64,000 bases of DNA from Hyalella azteca (lineage: Eukaryota > Arthropoda > Malacostraca > Amphipoda > Hyalellidae), in contig NW_025946100.1 in NCBI RefSeq assembly GCF_000764305.2, positions 124,001 to 188,000 on the forward strand, in the 5' to 3' direction. The notes beneath the pieces are model-generated. The model made no database searches. It was not told where the DNA came from and worked only from the letters and a program-made list of their open reading frames with translations. The stretch's first letter is position 1. Every line of letters begins with the position of its first letter. Shown here piece by piece: positions 27,085 to 39,592 of the stretch. A program made the translations under genes and the position numbers.

Positions 27085-27690
27085 ACTCCGGCTCCGGGCC
27101 AAGCACCATGTCCAGTTCGGGAGGCGTGTCTTCCGCGTCGTGGTGGAGCAACAATTTGTATGGCAATTCCTCCACTCTTCCTCGTCTGCGCTCCTCTGAC
27201 CCTCCACTCCACTCCAGCACTCACATGGGCACCCCTCCTCGGGAGAGGAACTGCGAGTCGCCTTCGAGTAGTCGTGTTAGATCCATACCTTCCCACTCGA
27301 CAGCTCGAACCCATTCATCTTCTTCGTCTGTGTGTCAGTGGACCCGCTCCAATTCCCCAACCACGACAAGAACTCATTCACCAACTTCCACCTTATCGGC
27401 TGCTCCTCCTTCACAAATCCCGCGATCTGTGTTGTCTCTCCGGCAGTCATTTGCTCGGAACGCTATTACCTCAACCTCTTCTAATCAATTTCCTTCGTCG
27501 GGTATTCCTTCTACTAGAGGACTGCGCTCCCTCTCCTCTGCCTCCTACAGAGGTGTGGGGATGAACTCGTCAGTCTCAGCCATCCCCAGGAGCCGAGGAT
27601 CACGCGATCGTTCCCCACATAATGAATCGTCTTCGGGCACCTCCAGGATTCCTGGGCAATCTTCGTTGTCAGCCGACCGCTTCATTCAAG
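27085..27690 (+). CDS. Exon F, phase 1-1 cassette, extremely Ser-rich
   Basis: The acceptor CATAATGTTTCAG ends at 27084 and the donor is TTCAAG|GTAATG. The exon is 606 bases, entering and leaving in phase 1, so it can be skipped without a frameshift. Only this frame is open to the donor; the alternative frame stops near 27564. The protein is dominated by Ser, Thr, Pro and Arg (SGSGPSTMSSSGGVSSASWW near the start). It includes a basic stretch GLRSLSSASYRGVG and ends SLSADRFIQ. Such Ser/Arg linkers are typical of microtubule-associated scaffold proteins, but no domain is identifiable. Confidence 0.75.
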
Positions 27691-28028
27691 GTAATGGTGG
27701 TGCTTTGCTGTTGTTGCTTGAACTGGCCATATTATTTGCATCTCTGGCTCACTCTATGACGAGGCTTTACCAATAAATGGAAATATTCCATCTAAAACAT
27801 TGCAGATGCAATTTTATCGCTGTTAAATATAAATAATAATCACTTTATTATTATTTCTCGTTGCAACAATTATAATCGCTAGTCAGTCCAGTCTGGGCGA
27901 ACAAGGAAGCTGGCGAGTGTAATATTCCTTATACGCTTGATGAATCATCGTTACTGTGACGAACAAACCAGAACTCACGTGATACTTTATTCCAATGGCA
28001 TTGGTCGAGTAACACGTCGTGCCATTCG

Positions 28029-28100
28029 TTTCATATGAATGAACGTTGTCAAATTCATATGAATGAACGTTTTGTCGTTCATTCAAATATGAATGAACGT
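28029..28100. repeat. Three ~25-30-bp copies around TATGAATGAACGT
   Basis: The word ATATGAATGAACGT occurs three times in about 72 bases, with one inverted piece (CGTTCATTC) between copies. Several hairpins are possible. The copies lie in the intron upstream of exon G. Confidence 0.7.
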
Positions 28101-28842
28101 ACAAAATTCATTTCCCCTGCAATCAAGTTGAAAAGCAATAGATTGAGACATTAGTATGTTAAGGAGTTAGACTGTATTTTAACCTTACCCGCTCGCGAAA
28201 AGTTATCTTATTCATACACTTTGTAGGTATATCGGCTGTTCGATACCCTCATGTTGACGTAAGGTGTCCATGGTAACGACTTGTGATGGTGGCGTGTTAT
28301 TGTGTTAGAAACTTCCTGCAACGCAGTCGCTGTCACGTTGGACCGTCGTGCGTTCCTCATGTGGAGAATTCACTTCAATATACCAAAAGTGTTATTGTTA
28401 TTTTAGTGGCTATTTAGTATCTACTGAGAACGAAACGCTACGGATTAGTAACTGATGTGATGTACCTATGCAAAACATTTGGCACGAGTGATGATAAATT
28501 CAGCTGGTGCTTGTTCGTTAATGTTGTTCGTAAAAATATTGGACTCAAAGCAAGTAGATGCTATGAAATCGATGCGCTAGTGACAAATAATTTGAGAGTT
28601 GATAATTGACCAATCAGATTGATATTAACTTCGTCATTAATGATCATCTATCATTGATAATAGATCAATCAAATTGATCTTATTGACTTTTTAGTCTCGT
28701 TCCCGCATTTGTTTAATGTTATGTTGAAAATGTTGTGCCACGGAAACACTTTAGTTTATTCATCAAATAAATAGAATTAGAAAAATAAATAAGCTTAATT
28801 AAGATGCTGAATTTAAAGTTAAACAGATAAAAAACTGACGAG

Positions 28843-29914
28843 ATGCGTGAGCACGACTTTTTGCGTCGCTCAATGTCACATAACTGTTACAACGGCGTCA
28901 ACCTTCACGCGAGTATAAGCAAACAACAACACAGCGACAATCTAGATAATGAGACTGCGTTCACCGAGACCAGGAGCTGTTTGATTAACCGCCACACTTC
29001 AAATATACGACGCAGCTTCGTCAGATCTGGTCCAAGATTACCTCTTGTCCCAGCATTACGAGGGGAGGCGTTTCAAACTAACAATTCAGAGACGTGGCAT
29101 ACCCGACAGCATTCATCCACTAATGTGACGACCATCAATTTGGATGAAGAGAAATGCGATAACATTTCTGCAGGGGCACTTCTCAGTCCTAGGTACAATT
29201 TTCGATCTGAGTCCAGGAATCTGTTTTCTAATATGAATGAAAGCATAGGAGATTCTTGCTCTCCTGGTCCTGCAATTCGCAGGAAAGTCCCTCCTCTGGA
29301 ACCGACAACACGAAATGTGAAGAGAAAAACAACAGTTCCTCAGATCCGTAATAATAACCAGCATAACAGAAAGTTGTTTAATACTTCTGAAGAATTTAGG
29401 ATGAGCATTAGTACTGTTGATGATCTGCGCTCCGGATTGACGCAGTCATGTGATTCTCTGCAGCACGATAGGTGCTTCGACGAGGCAGTTCCTGTGAATA
29501 TACCTCCAATCGCTCAAAGGTCTCACGGTCACTTTTCTGTTCACGAACAACCATCTTATTACTCCCCGCCAGTCGGATTTATCCCTATTCCTGATGAACA
29601 ATCTTTTCATCCCGCCTACTATCTCAGTTCATCTGTTGACGGGATGCCGTGGCCCCAGGTAGAACATTACATGTACAGCTACCATGATATCCCGGACTAT
29701 GGTGAGAGATACCCAGACCCAGTCAGGATAGCGGTATCTCAGTGCAGCACATCCACGGACATGATCAATCGTTTGGTGCAGCCACTGCCTATCTACCATC
29801 ATTTACAAAAGCCTGGCAGTCTAGGTATGTTTCATGCAAGATCAACCGGCGATATTCGAGTGCCATCTGAGAGACTACTGCTTGGCTGTCGCTTACCTCT
29901 CAAGCCTGTGTCAG
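28843..29914 (+). CDS. Exon G, putative alternative first coding exon
   Basis: A 357-codon open frame starts at an ATG with an in-frame TAA shortly upstream and leaves in phase 1 at GTGTCAG|GTAAAA. A possible 5' UTR acceptor (GACTTTTTAG) ends at 28694. The protein begins MREHDFLRRSMSHNC and is mostly disordered. It has a basic patch (RRKVPPLEPTTRNVKRK, about residues 145-161) and a Pro/Tyr/His-rich part around residues 235-290. The exit phase matches the phase 1 entry of exon K (also E and F). It cannot be an internal exon in the same frame because of the upstream stop, so I read it as the start of an alternative transcript. No domain was recognised. Confidence 0.7.
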
Positions 29915-31430
29915 GTAAAATATTTCTTTTGTGTTCTTTGTTGTTATGAAATACTGTGAAACTTAAAGAGTTGAGAAAAGGTTTAAATCTGCTTCAGCTA
30001 TTTAAGAGCATCTTGTCGGTCGTTTCTGTATACGATTGTGGTAGGAAAGTAATTGAAGCTTGTTTGTTTCTTTGTTGATTATTTTATCCTGAATTTAGGA
30101 GCTACCTAGTATTTTTATCACATATCACGTACGTTGACAGAGAATTATTCATGAGCTCAGCTACAGTTTGTGTGACCCTCAAGGTGTGATGCAATTGAGC
30201 ACTTGAAGAATAAAAGAAATTTCTGATCTGTTGTTCTGTTTTCTGATATTGGTTGCCCAACATGTTCCCATTACTTAATCTCGTTCAATACTATTTAACG
30301 AGAGTAAAATAATGCCAAACAGCGATGTGGTCCCTACTTAATTCACTTTCTGAGCGAGAGTTGAGACTCAAAAAGTCTCATTTTAGAAAAATTCAGAAAT
30401 TGGCCACTCTCATAGTTAATAGAAATTGGCCACTCTCAACTTAAATTCGGTTTCCTTCACTGCAAATAAGGACTGGCTTAATTTGCTACGTCAATTAATT
30501 TGCGATTGGCGTCAGTGGTCAATTTCGCTCCTATTTTCGTGCCTCGATTCCGTACACTATAAAAGAATAGATAAACTTGGTAGCTAAAAATTGCCTATCT
30601 TAAATGAATTTATTAAAAAGAATACGTGTTTACTATGTCCGACTTGGCCTATGATTCCGAAGATATAACGCTTGTATAGTTTATAAGTATTGTGGTGATG
30701 CGCCGCAAGATAGCCGCTGGTGCACACGCACCGAAGGACGAGGCGTTGCGCTGTCGCTGTGTTGCAACTGAGATTGCAAACGATGGCCGCTCATCTGGCA
30801 TGATACTATGAAAATCATTGTAACTCTATTCTGTAGCCATAACTACATTTTAGATAAGTAACTCTTTCTACAACTGTTACTCCAATCTATTAAGAATAAT
30901 GTGTTCTACAATGGCAAGGTCTCGGTGACTAGAATCTATAGAGGTATTAATTGGAATTGGAAAAATTTGGAAGCGTTCAAGTATCTCGATTCATTAAAAC
31001 TGAATCAATTCTATTCTGTCCTTCTAATTGAAATGCACTGATTTGTGTTCATCTACACTGCTAAGTGTAGATGAAATTTTAGCAAGTTTTAAGCCCTTAC
31101 TAGGACATATCTGAATGGAACGTAAGTGAACGCCCTATACCTGTACTTCTGGTGCAATTTTAATTGCTGCATAATGTACCTAAGAGTACTAGGGCACATT
31201 TAAAATACTCGTTACTGTACCATTAGTCTCATCATTTTTATATTGGTCAAGGTTGCTTCTGTAACAATAACTGTACCATAAATTTTGCATATTTCAAAAT
31301 TATATGTACTATATAATTTTACACATACACACACACAAATCTGTGGTGGCAGTAGCTTATAGAGTTTTCCACGAGTGACTTTACAAGTGACGATGCTTGA
31401 TATTGCTGACTACATGCACTTGTAACTCGT

Positions 31431-31860
31431 GACCGTGCTTGTCGTAAGGTGTGATTGACTGGCCTTGTAGTGAAGTATGACCGTGCTTGTCACGAAGTGT
31501 GACCATTCTTGTCATGAAGTGTGACTCTGCTTGTCGGAAAGTGTGACTCTTCTCGTCGTGAAGCGTGACCGTGCTTGTCACGAAGTGAGACTCTGCTTGT
31601 CACGAAGTGTGACCATTCATGTAATGAAGTGGGACTCTGATTGTCGGAAAGTGTGACCCTACTTGCTGATAAGTGTGACCGTATACTTATATATCAGGTA
31701 TTTAGCTAACTCTAGAAATGGCGTTGTCATTTTGTAACTTATGGCCCACGCGTTCCGTAAATTTTGGACAACGCTTGTCGTAACGTGCGGCCAAGCGTGC
31801 TGTAACGTGCGGGTGACTCGTGTCGTAAAAGTGCGGCCACGCGTGCCGTAACGTGACGTA
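31431..31860. repeat. 22-bp minisatellite
   Basis: Near-identical 22-bp units of the type TGACCGTGCTTGTCACGAAGTG run to about 31680. After a non-repeat gap, a more diverged CpG-rich version follows at about 31739-31860. Minus-strand open frames here are array artefacts. Confidence 0.85.
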
Positions 31861-32047
31861 AGATTAAGAGAAGTGATCGCGCGCATCACCACCCGCGTTC
31901 ACAGGCGTGACGGCCTACGCTGTGTGTGTATAGGAAACGAGCTGGTATCAGTCAGTCAGTGGCTTCCGTGTCAGTCTCACATCATCGACTTGGTGCACTC
32001 GACTCCACTTCTCCCAGTGCACTAGAATACAAATGGCCGCTTGTGCT

Positions 32048-32310
32048 AAGATTAAGTGGTTCGAGATTCACATGGATCTTAGTGGATCAAGATGCACAAA
32101 GATCTTAGTAAATCAAGATTCACGTGGAATTTAGTGATCAAGATTCATATGGATCTTAGTGGATCAAGATACACAAAGATCTTAGTAGATAGATCAAGAT
32201 TCACATAGAATTTAGTGGACCAAGATTTACATGGGTATTTGTGGATCAAGATCCACAGTGTTCTTAGTAAATCAAGATACGCATGGATCTTAGTGGATCA
32301 AGATTCACGA
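32048..32310. repeat. ~27-bp minisatellite
   Basis: About ten imperfect units combine the words GGATCAAGATTCACATGG and ATCTTAGT, with a period of 26-28 bp. Apparent short open frames such as the one at 32215 are produced by the array. Confidence 0.8.
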
Positions 32311-33409
32311 TTGCTTGCTCTGAATCATTTCACAGACTCGAGAACGAACTTGACTTGCACAGTTTATTTATTCTTTGCGAAGTTTATTGAACCGGTGAAA
32401 AAGGTGTGTGTTTCAGTGCTTTGGGATGTGAGGATGTTTCAGTAAAGCTGTTGTGTTTCTATGGAAGTTTTTGGAACCTCGAGACTGTCCAAACGATGTA
32501 GCATAGATCGATGGAGCATAGATTTCATGCGATTCCAATCATCCGTACATTTTTAAGAATTCATATATTTCCTATGTGTTTGCGGTAGGTAACATTTTAA
32601 GCTCATTTTTCTGCGCTCGACATTTAAAAATGTGTACAAATAAGTTTATTCAGCTGTTCAGTGTTTCAAAAGATCATTAGAAGAATCTGTAACTGGAGTA
32701 AGGGAACTTCAATTTTATATATTCGTGAAATTCTAAATAATAAAGTTTATTTATGCACGACCACGTTTGCCATCAAGGTCAGTATAAGTTATAATATTCA
32801 TTGAACCTAGAAATTTCTTGGTCTAATAATAAATATCGATGGGTCGATTTTATGAGGCTTATTTGCTCAAAACAGTTCTAACAGGCCGACGAATTTTCCT
32901 ATTGCCAATGAATTTTTGGCTGGTGTGAAATATATTTTCTTCAAAAGGGTTTAACCGTTCGAATAACGGTAATTTGTCAAGCATGTAACTGCTAATAACC
33001 AAAAATTAATTGTGTCCATAAATACCATTGCCTGCGCCGCTGGATTGACCTGCTCTGATTATGCCACCATAAAATTTAGATCGAGAGGAGCTTTTTCTGG
33101 CAAAAATACCAGGTATCTCAAAATTTTGATTTGAAATTTATTAATAATTATCAAAAACTACGAAAAATTTGGTTTTGTGACGCATGATATCATGAGATAT
33201 ACATTCATGCCTTCGTGTCATTCACGCCTTCTTAGTACTTTGTATGAACTAAGATTGGGTAATTGGGTACTTCCAATTGGGTAATTATAATTATTTTGCA
33301 TGCTCCTGTGTGAATAAAGAATAAATAAGTAAGACAGTAGCAATGTACTCTGGTGATGATTTATGGATAAGCGCATTGGATAAAATTATCCGCTTTTTGT
33401 ACAATTGTC

Positions 33410-33650
33410 GTTACTGTTATTATTGCTGCCGTTAGTGTCATTGTTGCTGTCGTTGCTGTTGTTGTTGCTGTCGTTGCTGTTGTTGTTGCTCTTCTTGCTG
33501 TAATTATTGCTCTCCTGTTCTTATTACATCATTGATATCTTTGCTATCATCGTAACTGTCGTTGCTGTTATTATTGCTGCCGTTACTGCAGTTATAGCTC
33601 CCATTGTTACTATCATTGTTATCTTTGCTGTCATCATAACTATTGTTATA
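33410..33650. repeat. GTTGCTGTY-type simple-sequence array
   Basis: The array consists of interspersed GTTGCTGTC, GTTATTATTGCTGCC and ATCATTGTTATC words, with mixed 3- and 9-base periodicity. On the minus strand it reads as Asn/Ser/Asp repeats and gives spurious open frames. Confidence 0.8.
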
Positions 33651-34083
33651 ATATTCTTTGACTTTTAACCTTTGTATTTTATTTGAATGAAAAGGTGAAT
33701 GCTCATTAGAAGTCGTACCTGTACAGATTCTCTCTTTAATATTCTTAATTGTTTGTCTTTCAGGTAAGCCTGGTTGACTTACAATGCTCTTCATCAGATG
33801 ACCTGTCACGTGAGTACAATATAAAAATAAAGTACGTGAGCTCCATGCTAGAAATCCCATGTACGTGTTGAAATCCCTTCGCGATGGCCATACCGGCAAG
33901 GCCCCAAACAGGCAAATAACGTCAAATTAACGTTGATTCTAATCGAAAACGTTTAAGTCACCGTTGATTCAGCGCCACATGTCTGCATGGAGGGACGTAA
34001 AACGAACCCGCATGCGTACGTGCGCCGCTCCCATGTTGGGCGAGCCTTGACCTCGGAGCGTCGGTCCCTCGACCGCTCCTCTG

Positions 34084-35703
34084 AAAGTTGCATTATAGCT
34101 CCCATTGTTACTATCATTGTTATCTTTGCTGTCATCATAACTATTGTTACTGTCATTAGTTCTGCCGTTGCTGTTATTATTTCTGCCATATAACACTTGT
34201 TATAGCTGCCGTTGCTGTCGTCTTAACTGTCATTGTTGCTACTATTCCAGCGGTGGCTGTTATTATGGCTGACGTGCCTGTTATTATAGCTGTGGTTGCT
34301 ATCGGAATGATTTTCGTTACTGTTATTATTTCTGCCGTTATTGATGTCATTGTTGTAGTTGCTGCTATGATCGCTATTGTTGTGGTTGCACAGTTTTATT
34401 CGCAAGTGGCCTTGTAGCAACGACTAGCGTTTTAGTGACGAAGCTTCGCCGCTTTCGATCATGCGTGTGGCGTCCGCGTCATGGTGATGGAATGCGCGTT
34501 AAATAATATATTGTAGAATGAGCGTCATGCTAGTGGAATTTATTTTACGCTGGTGGAGTGGTCGTGATTCTAGGAGTATATGAGCGTCATGCTAGTGCAA
34601 CTTATTTTATGCTAGCGCAGTGGTTGTGATGCTAGTGGCAGCTTGTGCTTCATGCTAGAAGAATGGGCTACGTACTAGTGGAGTGTATACCGTTTTAGGC
34701 GCGTGCGTCTTACTAGTGCATATTACACCGAAAGAAATTAGTAAGATTTTGCACGAGTAGCCATGCACTCTTTGTTTTCCGCATTTTGACATTTTTTCAA
34801 TTTGGCCTGGCAGAAGGGCGTATCAGCGCTACGTTTTGGGAAGTGATTCACAATTTGGACACTCCGACACCTTAATTTTTCTGAGTATGACCAGGCCAGT
34901 TGCAAGCTACATCGTGGTATTCTTTCTGCATGATCGAGAGTTGTGTGATGAAGTGTATTTTTGCCTTCGCATAGTTAGTTTCAAATGCATTATTAGAGAT
35001 CAGAAGTGTTTCAGCTGGGAAAATATATACACCGACAAAATTTTGGCCTTATATAGTCTTGGTACAACTTGAAAAATTAGTGAGACATTGTCCAACAAAT
35101 AGCGATGAACCAAGTTGGCCCCGTAAAAGGATGTTATAAAAGGTGCTGTGGGTAGGAAAGTGTGACACTATTTGAACAAAAGGTCCGGTACATTTTTTTG
35201 AGCGTATAGTACCAGGTAAATAACTGTCGTTGCTGTTATTATTGCTGCCGTTACTGCAGTTATAGCTCCCATTGTTACTATCATTGTTATCTTTGCTGTC
35301 ATCATAACTATTGTTGCTGTCATTAGTTCTGACGTTACTGTTATTATTTCTGCCATACCGGTATAACACTTGTTATAGCTGCCGTTGCTGTCGTCTTAAC
35401 TGTCATTGTTGCTACTATTCCAGCGGTGGCTGTTATTATTGCTGACGTGCCTGTTATTACAGCTGCCGTTGCTATCGAAATGATTTTCGTTGCTGTTATC
35501 ATTTCTGCTATTATTGATGTCATTGCTGTAGTTGCTGCCATGGTCGCTATTGTTGTGGCTGCACAGTTTTATTCCCAAGTGGCCTTGTAGCAACGACGAG
35601 CGTTTTATAGTGACGAAGCTTCGCCGCTTTCATGCGTGTGGCGTCCGCGTCATGCTGATGGAATGCGGGTTAAGTAATATATTGAAGAATGAGCGTCATG
35701 CGT
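34084..35703. repeat. ~445-bp segmental duplication of a GTTGCTGTY array plus flank
   Basis: The first copy is about 34092-34532 and the second about 35258-35703. Both run through the same order: GCTCCCATTGTTACTATC, the trinucleotide-rich part, GCAAGTGGCCTTGTAGCAAC (or its CCAAGTGG variant), CGAAGCTTCGCCGC, GTGTGGCGTCCGCGTCATG, and an AATATATTG end. Because the copies share unique flank as well as array, this is a true duplication and not independent expansion. Confidence 0.85.
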
Positions 35704-35950
35704 GGATCTCATATAATGATTCGAGATCAGAATGATTTCAGCCAGGAAAATATACATCGACAAAATTCTGGCCTAGTAAATTCAAAATAGTAGCGATAAA
35801 TTCCATTCTGCTTGTGCATTCTACGTCCATTCTGCTGGTGCTGTGGGTAGGAAAGTGTGTCACTATTTGTACAAAAGGTCCGGTACATTTTTTTGAGCGT
35901 ATAGTACCAGGTAAAGCTGTCTTCTAATATTCTTTGACTTTTAACCTTTG
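35140..35950. repeat. Second-level duplication with the CCGGTACATTTTTTTGAGCG block
   Basis: A block of about 75 bp (GCTGTGGGTAGGAAAGTGTG through AGTACCAGGTAAA) occurs at about 35147-35219 and again at about 35840-35914. A TATTCTTTGACTTTTAACC block at about 33652 recurs at about 35927. Together with the larger duplication this shows repeated local rearrangement. Confidence 0.8.
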
Positions 35951-35966
35951 TATTTTATTTGAATGA

Positions 35967-36120
35967 GGACTGCGCGTGCACCTCGGCATGTCGTGTAGGA
36001 CTGCGTGTGCACCTCGGCATGTCGTGTAGGACTGCGTGCTTGCATCGCAGCCAGTGTAGGACTGTTGGGTACGACCTTCCCTGAAGTGTAGGACAGTGTA
36101 CGTACGATCTGCAGCGCACG
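35967..36120. repeat. ~32-bp minisatellite
   Basis: There are about five units headed by GTAGGACTG. The first two are nearly identical (GCACCTCGGCATGTCGTGTA shared) and the later ones are diverged. Confidence 0.8.
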
Positions 36121-36897
36121 AATCATGCGCACGACCTGCTATAGTGCTATGTGCATAGCTTTTGACTTTTATCGAACAAGATTTTTACTTATTTCTTGAG
36201 TACACCGTTATGGAAAATTTTTAGGTTCTTGTTATGAAAATTTCGAATTATTTACCACAGCTAGTATCGGTTCATCCTGAACATCTCGATAACTTTATTT
36301 TCAGTTTCATGGGAAACATTCAGAAAGAGACTAAAAATTTTTGATCAATAGCATCGTCATCATTAAATCAATTGTCTTTAGAATCATTGGGAGAGGAAGT
36401 AGTGATGTGTCACTCTAGTTTGCCTCGACGTATTGTTCTTAAGTGAAAAAATTGAGCAAAATTGTACATATGTGGTGGCGTGTTTAATAAATACTACCGA
36501 ATACATGAATAATTCAAACTACCAATCGAATTTAATATTGAATAGCAATCAAATTAACTCCTAAAGCACTCCCAAATAAGCAGATAATTTTTTCATTGCG
36601 ATATCTCAACTGCTTTATCAGCCATTGTGCCGAAAAATCAAGGTTTTATGACACATAGAAAACACATCATCACACTAAAGAACGTGCACTAAATTGTGAG
36701 ACGCAATTTCTGTGTTAGTTGCTGCTAAGCCAATCTAAAACGTTTCCTGAACGTGTCTGATAGGCTGTGGCTCAGCCACATTTATAGGAAGATTTCATTA
36801 TGAAATTTTTTGTAAGCTGACATATATGTACAGCTAGACGCGAAACGGTTTTAATTATGTACATCTCCTAAAAGGCGCAGCATTGGCTAAACGGTAA

Positions 36898-37075
36898 CTG
36901 GTGGCAGGTTCTGGTGGCAGTTCTGGTGGCAGGTTCTGGTGGCAGGTTCTGGTGGCAGGTTCTGGTGGCAGGTTCTGGTGGCAGGTCCTGGTTGCAGGTC
37001 CTGGTGGCAGGTTCTGGTGGCAGGTCCTGGTGGCAGGTCCTGGTTGCAGGTCTTGGTTGCAGGTCCTATTGCAAG
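36898..37075. repeat. 15-bp minisatellite GGCAGGTTCTGGTGG
   Basis: About 11 units are present, with variants in which TTC becomes TCC and GGTGG becomes GGTTG. Because 15 is a multiple of three, forward frames stay open through it and give false Gly/Trp/Val-rich proteins. The plus strand is G-rich with paired G runs. Confidence 0.9.
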
Positions 37076-39565
37076 ACGAAATTGCCCTTTGCTAATGACT
37101 CTTTAAGCATCATTGACGGACACGGATTTTATGTGATATCTAACCTAATTATAGAATATAATAAATTATGAACACAAAATGGAAAGATCACTCAATCGAA
37201 ATTTTCAAAAATTCAGGTCCTGTATGGACGTATAATGCTTCGACGCGCTTTCTTCGTGGGCAATTGATGACTTCATTTGTTGTAAATGTTGATAGTAATA
37301 ATTTATTGATCTGAAAAATGAATTTTAATCATATTTTAATAATAACATTTATATGTAATAATTTTGATATTTTTTTGATAATTTTAGGAGTCTTTGAAGA
37401 ATCGCCGTTCTAAACAGCGCTTCAGAATAGCATGTTCAGCGTTGCTTTTAAGAATAGTGGAGCTCCGGCGTTACTTCTCAGGATAAGGCAATTGTGAGAA
37501 AAATTTAATCTAGAAGCGTTCTTTTACGAAGTTATTGTGAAAAGTGTAGTTCTGCAAAGTTCTTGTGAGTAACGATGTTCTTGAAAGAAGTGTAGTTCTG
37601 CATGGCTTTTGAAAGTGAGCTGAATGAGTTCGCAAGACTTTTGAAATTTCGTAGTGCTACGATGCAATCCCAAGAATATATGACGTTGTCCTCATCCAGC
37701 GTTGAGCACCAAGCTTTCAACAGACAATCAGCTTCGCTTGCTAAACAATTAATAACAATTAATATCTCTTATTAGGTGCTCATAGCATTGTGAGCTAATT
37801 AGTTGTGTGATCAAAGGATCAACATACAGGGAAATTAGGTCAGCAAATCTTAGCTTGGATTTTTTTCGTACACTGTCTGGTCGACTCCATAGGCATTTTA
37901 CCGAATGATAATGATTTTTTTGCATAATAGTTCAACCGATAGTCGTTGCATATTCGACCCTCCTTGATTTCTGTTGAGAAACTGACCTGATGATTGGTGT
38001 TTCAAATGGGTTATTACAGCTATCACAAATTACGGTCACTAAATTCCACGTAATCGTTTTTCGTTAAACAAATTTGGTATTTTGGCGCGTTCGAGAGCAA
38101 AATCTATCAAACATTTGATTGAGCCTTGTCCAAGTGCGTGTGCTGCAGTATTATTTTATGTCTCAATTTTACCTGAAAAGGAGCGCATGCACCTACATGG
38201 CTTTAAGCGAGTGCGTCTCACAGATGGTGTTGGATTGCATCCCAATATTTGACCTCAAGCTGTGTCAACGATCTCTTGACAACAAGCTTTTTAAAAAACC
38301 TAAGCGTATCTCAGGCGGGAAACATTCATCATTTGGGGATTCAGAGCTGAATTTTAACAAGGATGTAGTGGTGATCATTACCTCAAACAGTTATTCTTCT
38401 TCACTTCACATCCATGCACTCACACCTGTGGCAGATGATTGTGTGTCATCGCCGCCGTGTGCGAGCATCAATGACCAGTGGCGGCAGCATAAAAAAATAC
38501 ATTTACTGTTATAGTAACTTGAGCGGTAATCGCAAATTATGTTGGGTATCTCATTCTAGCAAGTTGGCTATATTATCGGATTAGTGGATGAATTTATGAC
38601 GTAACAGCTGTGCGAATATCTATCTAACCCCGGCATTTAACGTCATATTGAGGTCCAACTATAGTGCGCAACGGGCATACTAATTTTTCAGTATCGCATT
38701 TTCTTTTAATACTCAAAACATTATATTCTTATTTATTGGTCACGTGTTGGTTCTCATTAGAGTGGATCATGAAACATGGACGACAATTGAGCTGAAACTC
38801 AATCTGAATCTTCTTTCTTTCCATGCCGCAAACTATATAGGCTAGGCTAGGCTAGCAACTTCCATCCTACAGAACGCGTACGCACGAAGTAGGCACAGCA
38901 TGAGACGGTCAAGGCTTTAGACTTTAGAGTAGCAGCGACGCCAGGCGTGCGTCGTCCAGACAAAAGTTGTAGTATCCTTGTGGTGGTGATGGTGTGTTGC
39001 CACTAAGAAAGTGAAGAAGAAACAAGTAGTAACAAAGAGTGACCAGAGAGATGCAGGAGAAAATTAAAGGCGATGAGAGACGAAAAAGGCGCTTAATGCA
39101 TACTATTTTCATAGAGGTTTGGGATTAGGGTTGGGTTACTTGCTTGTTGGGTTAGTGACGTTTTCTTACCCTGTGTGTTTTTTTCCATCACCTTTGTCTT
39201 GCTTGCGCCTGTATCTCTGAAGTGTCTGTGACGTATTTAGCATACCAACAGGACACTTCGTAGTGCATAGTGCTACTTCGTAGTGCTAGTGCCCTATTTA
39301 GCATACGGGCCACTGTATGCTTCTGAACATAAATTGCAGTTAAAACTTTCCAACTGCGAATCCTCTTTATTTAGCAGATGGCAAAATTTTAATTATGCAT
39401 TATTTGATGTGCATTATACTTGGTCTCAACAAAATCCCGAGTTTTCAACGGACTATCCCTAAGTATAAGTTGTTTGTACGCTGAGAGTACACTTTACGAT
39501 ATATACCTGTCTTTCATGCATTGAAGACCTGGTGCTCCACAATCAATAAATCAAAAAAATAGTAG

Positions 39566-39592
39566 TAAATAAATAAATAAATAAATAAATTT
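39566..39592. repeat. (AAAT)n microsatellite
   Basis: Uninterrupted AAAT units lie in non-coding sequence. Confidence 0.9.

Noticed and set aside
27037..27564. Second open frame of 175 codons over exon F
   Set aside because: It overlaps exon F, does not reach the donor at 27691 in an open state, and is Leu/Pro/Arg-rich as expected for a shifted reading of Ser-rich coding sequence.
33504..33899. Minus-strand 131-codon frame with Asn/Ser/Asp repeats
   Set aside because: The repetitive part is a simple-sequence array that gives the same peptide at 34.1 and 35.2 kb. The rest has no motif.
36901..37171. Gly/Trp/Val-rich open frames
   Set aside because: They are produced by a 15-bp array whose period keeps frames open; no splice sites or start context.
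38119..38514. Plus-strand 131-codon frame, non-repetitive
   Set aside because: It starts at TTG, has no recognised domain, lacks a clear acceptor/donor pair and does not fit the composition of neighbouring exons. RNA data could reverse this.
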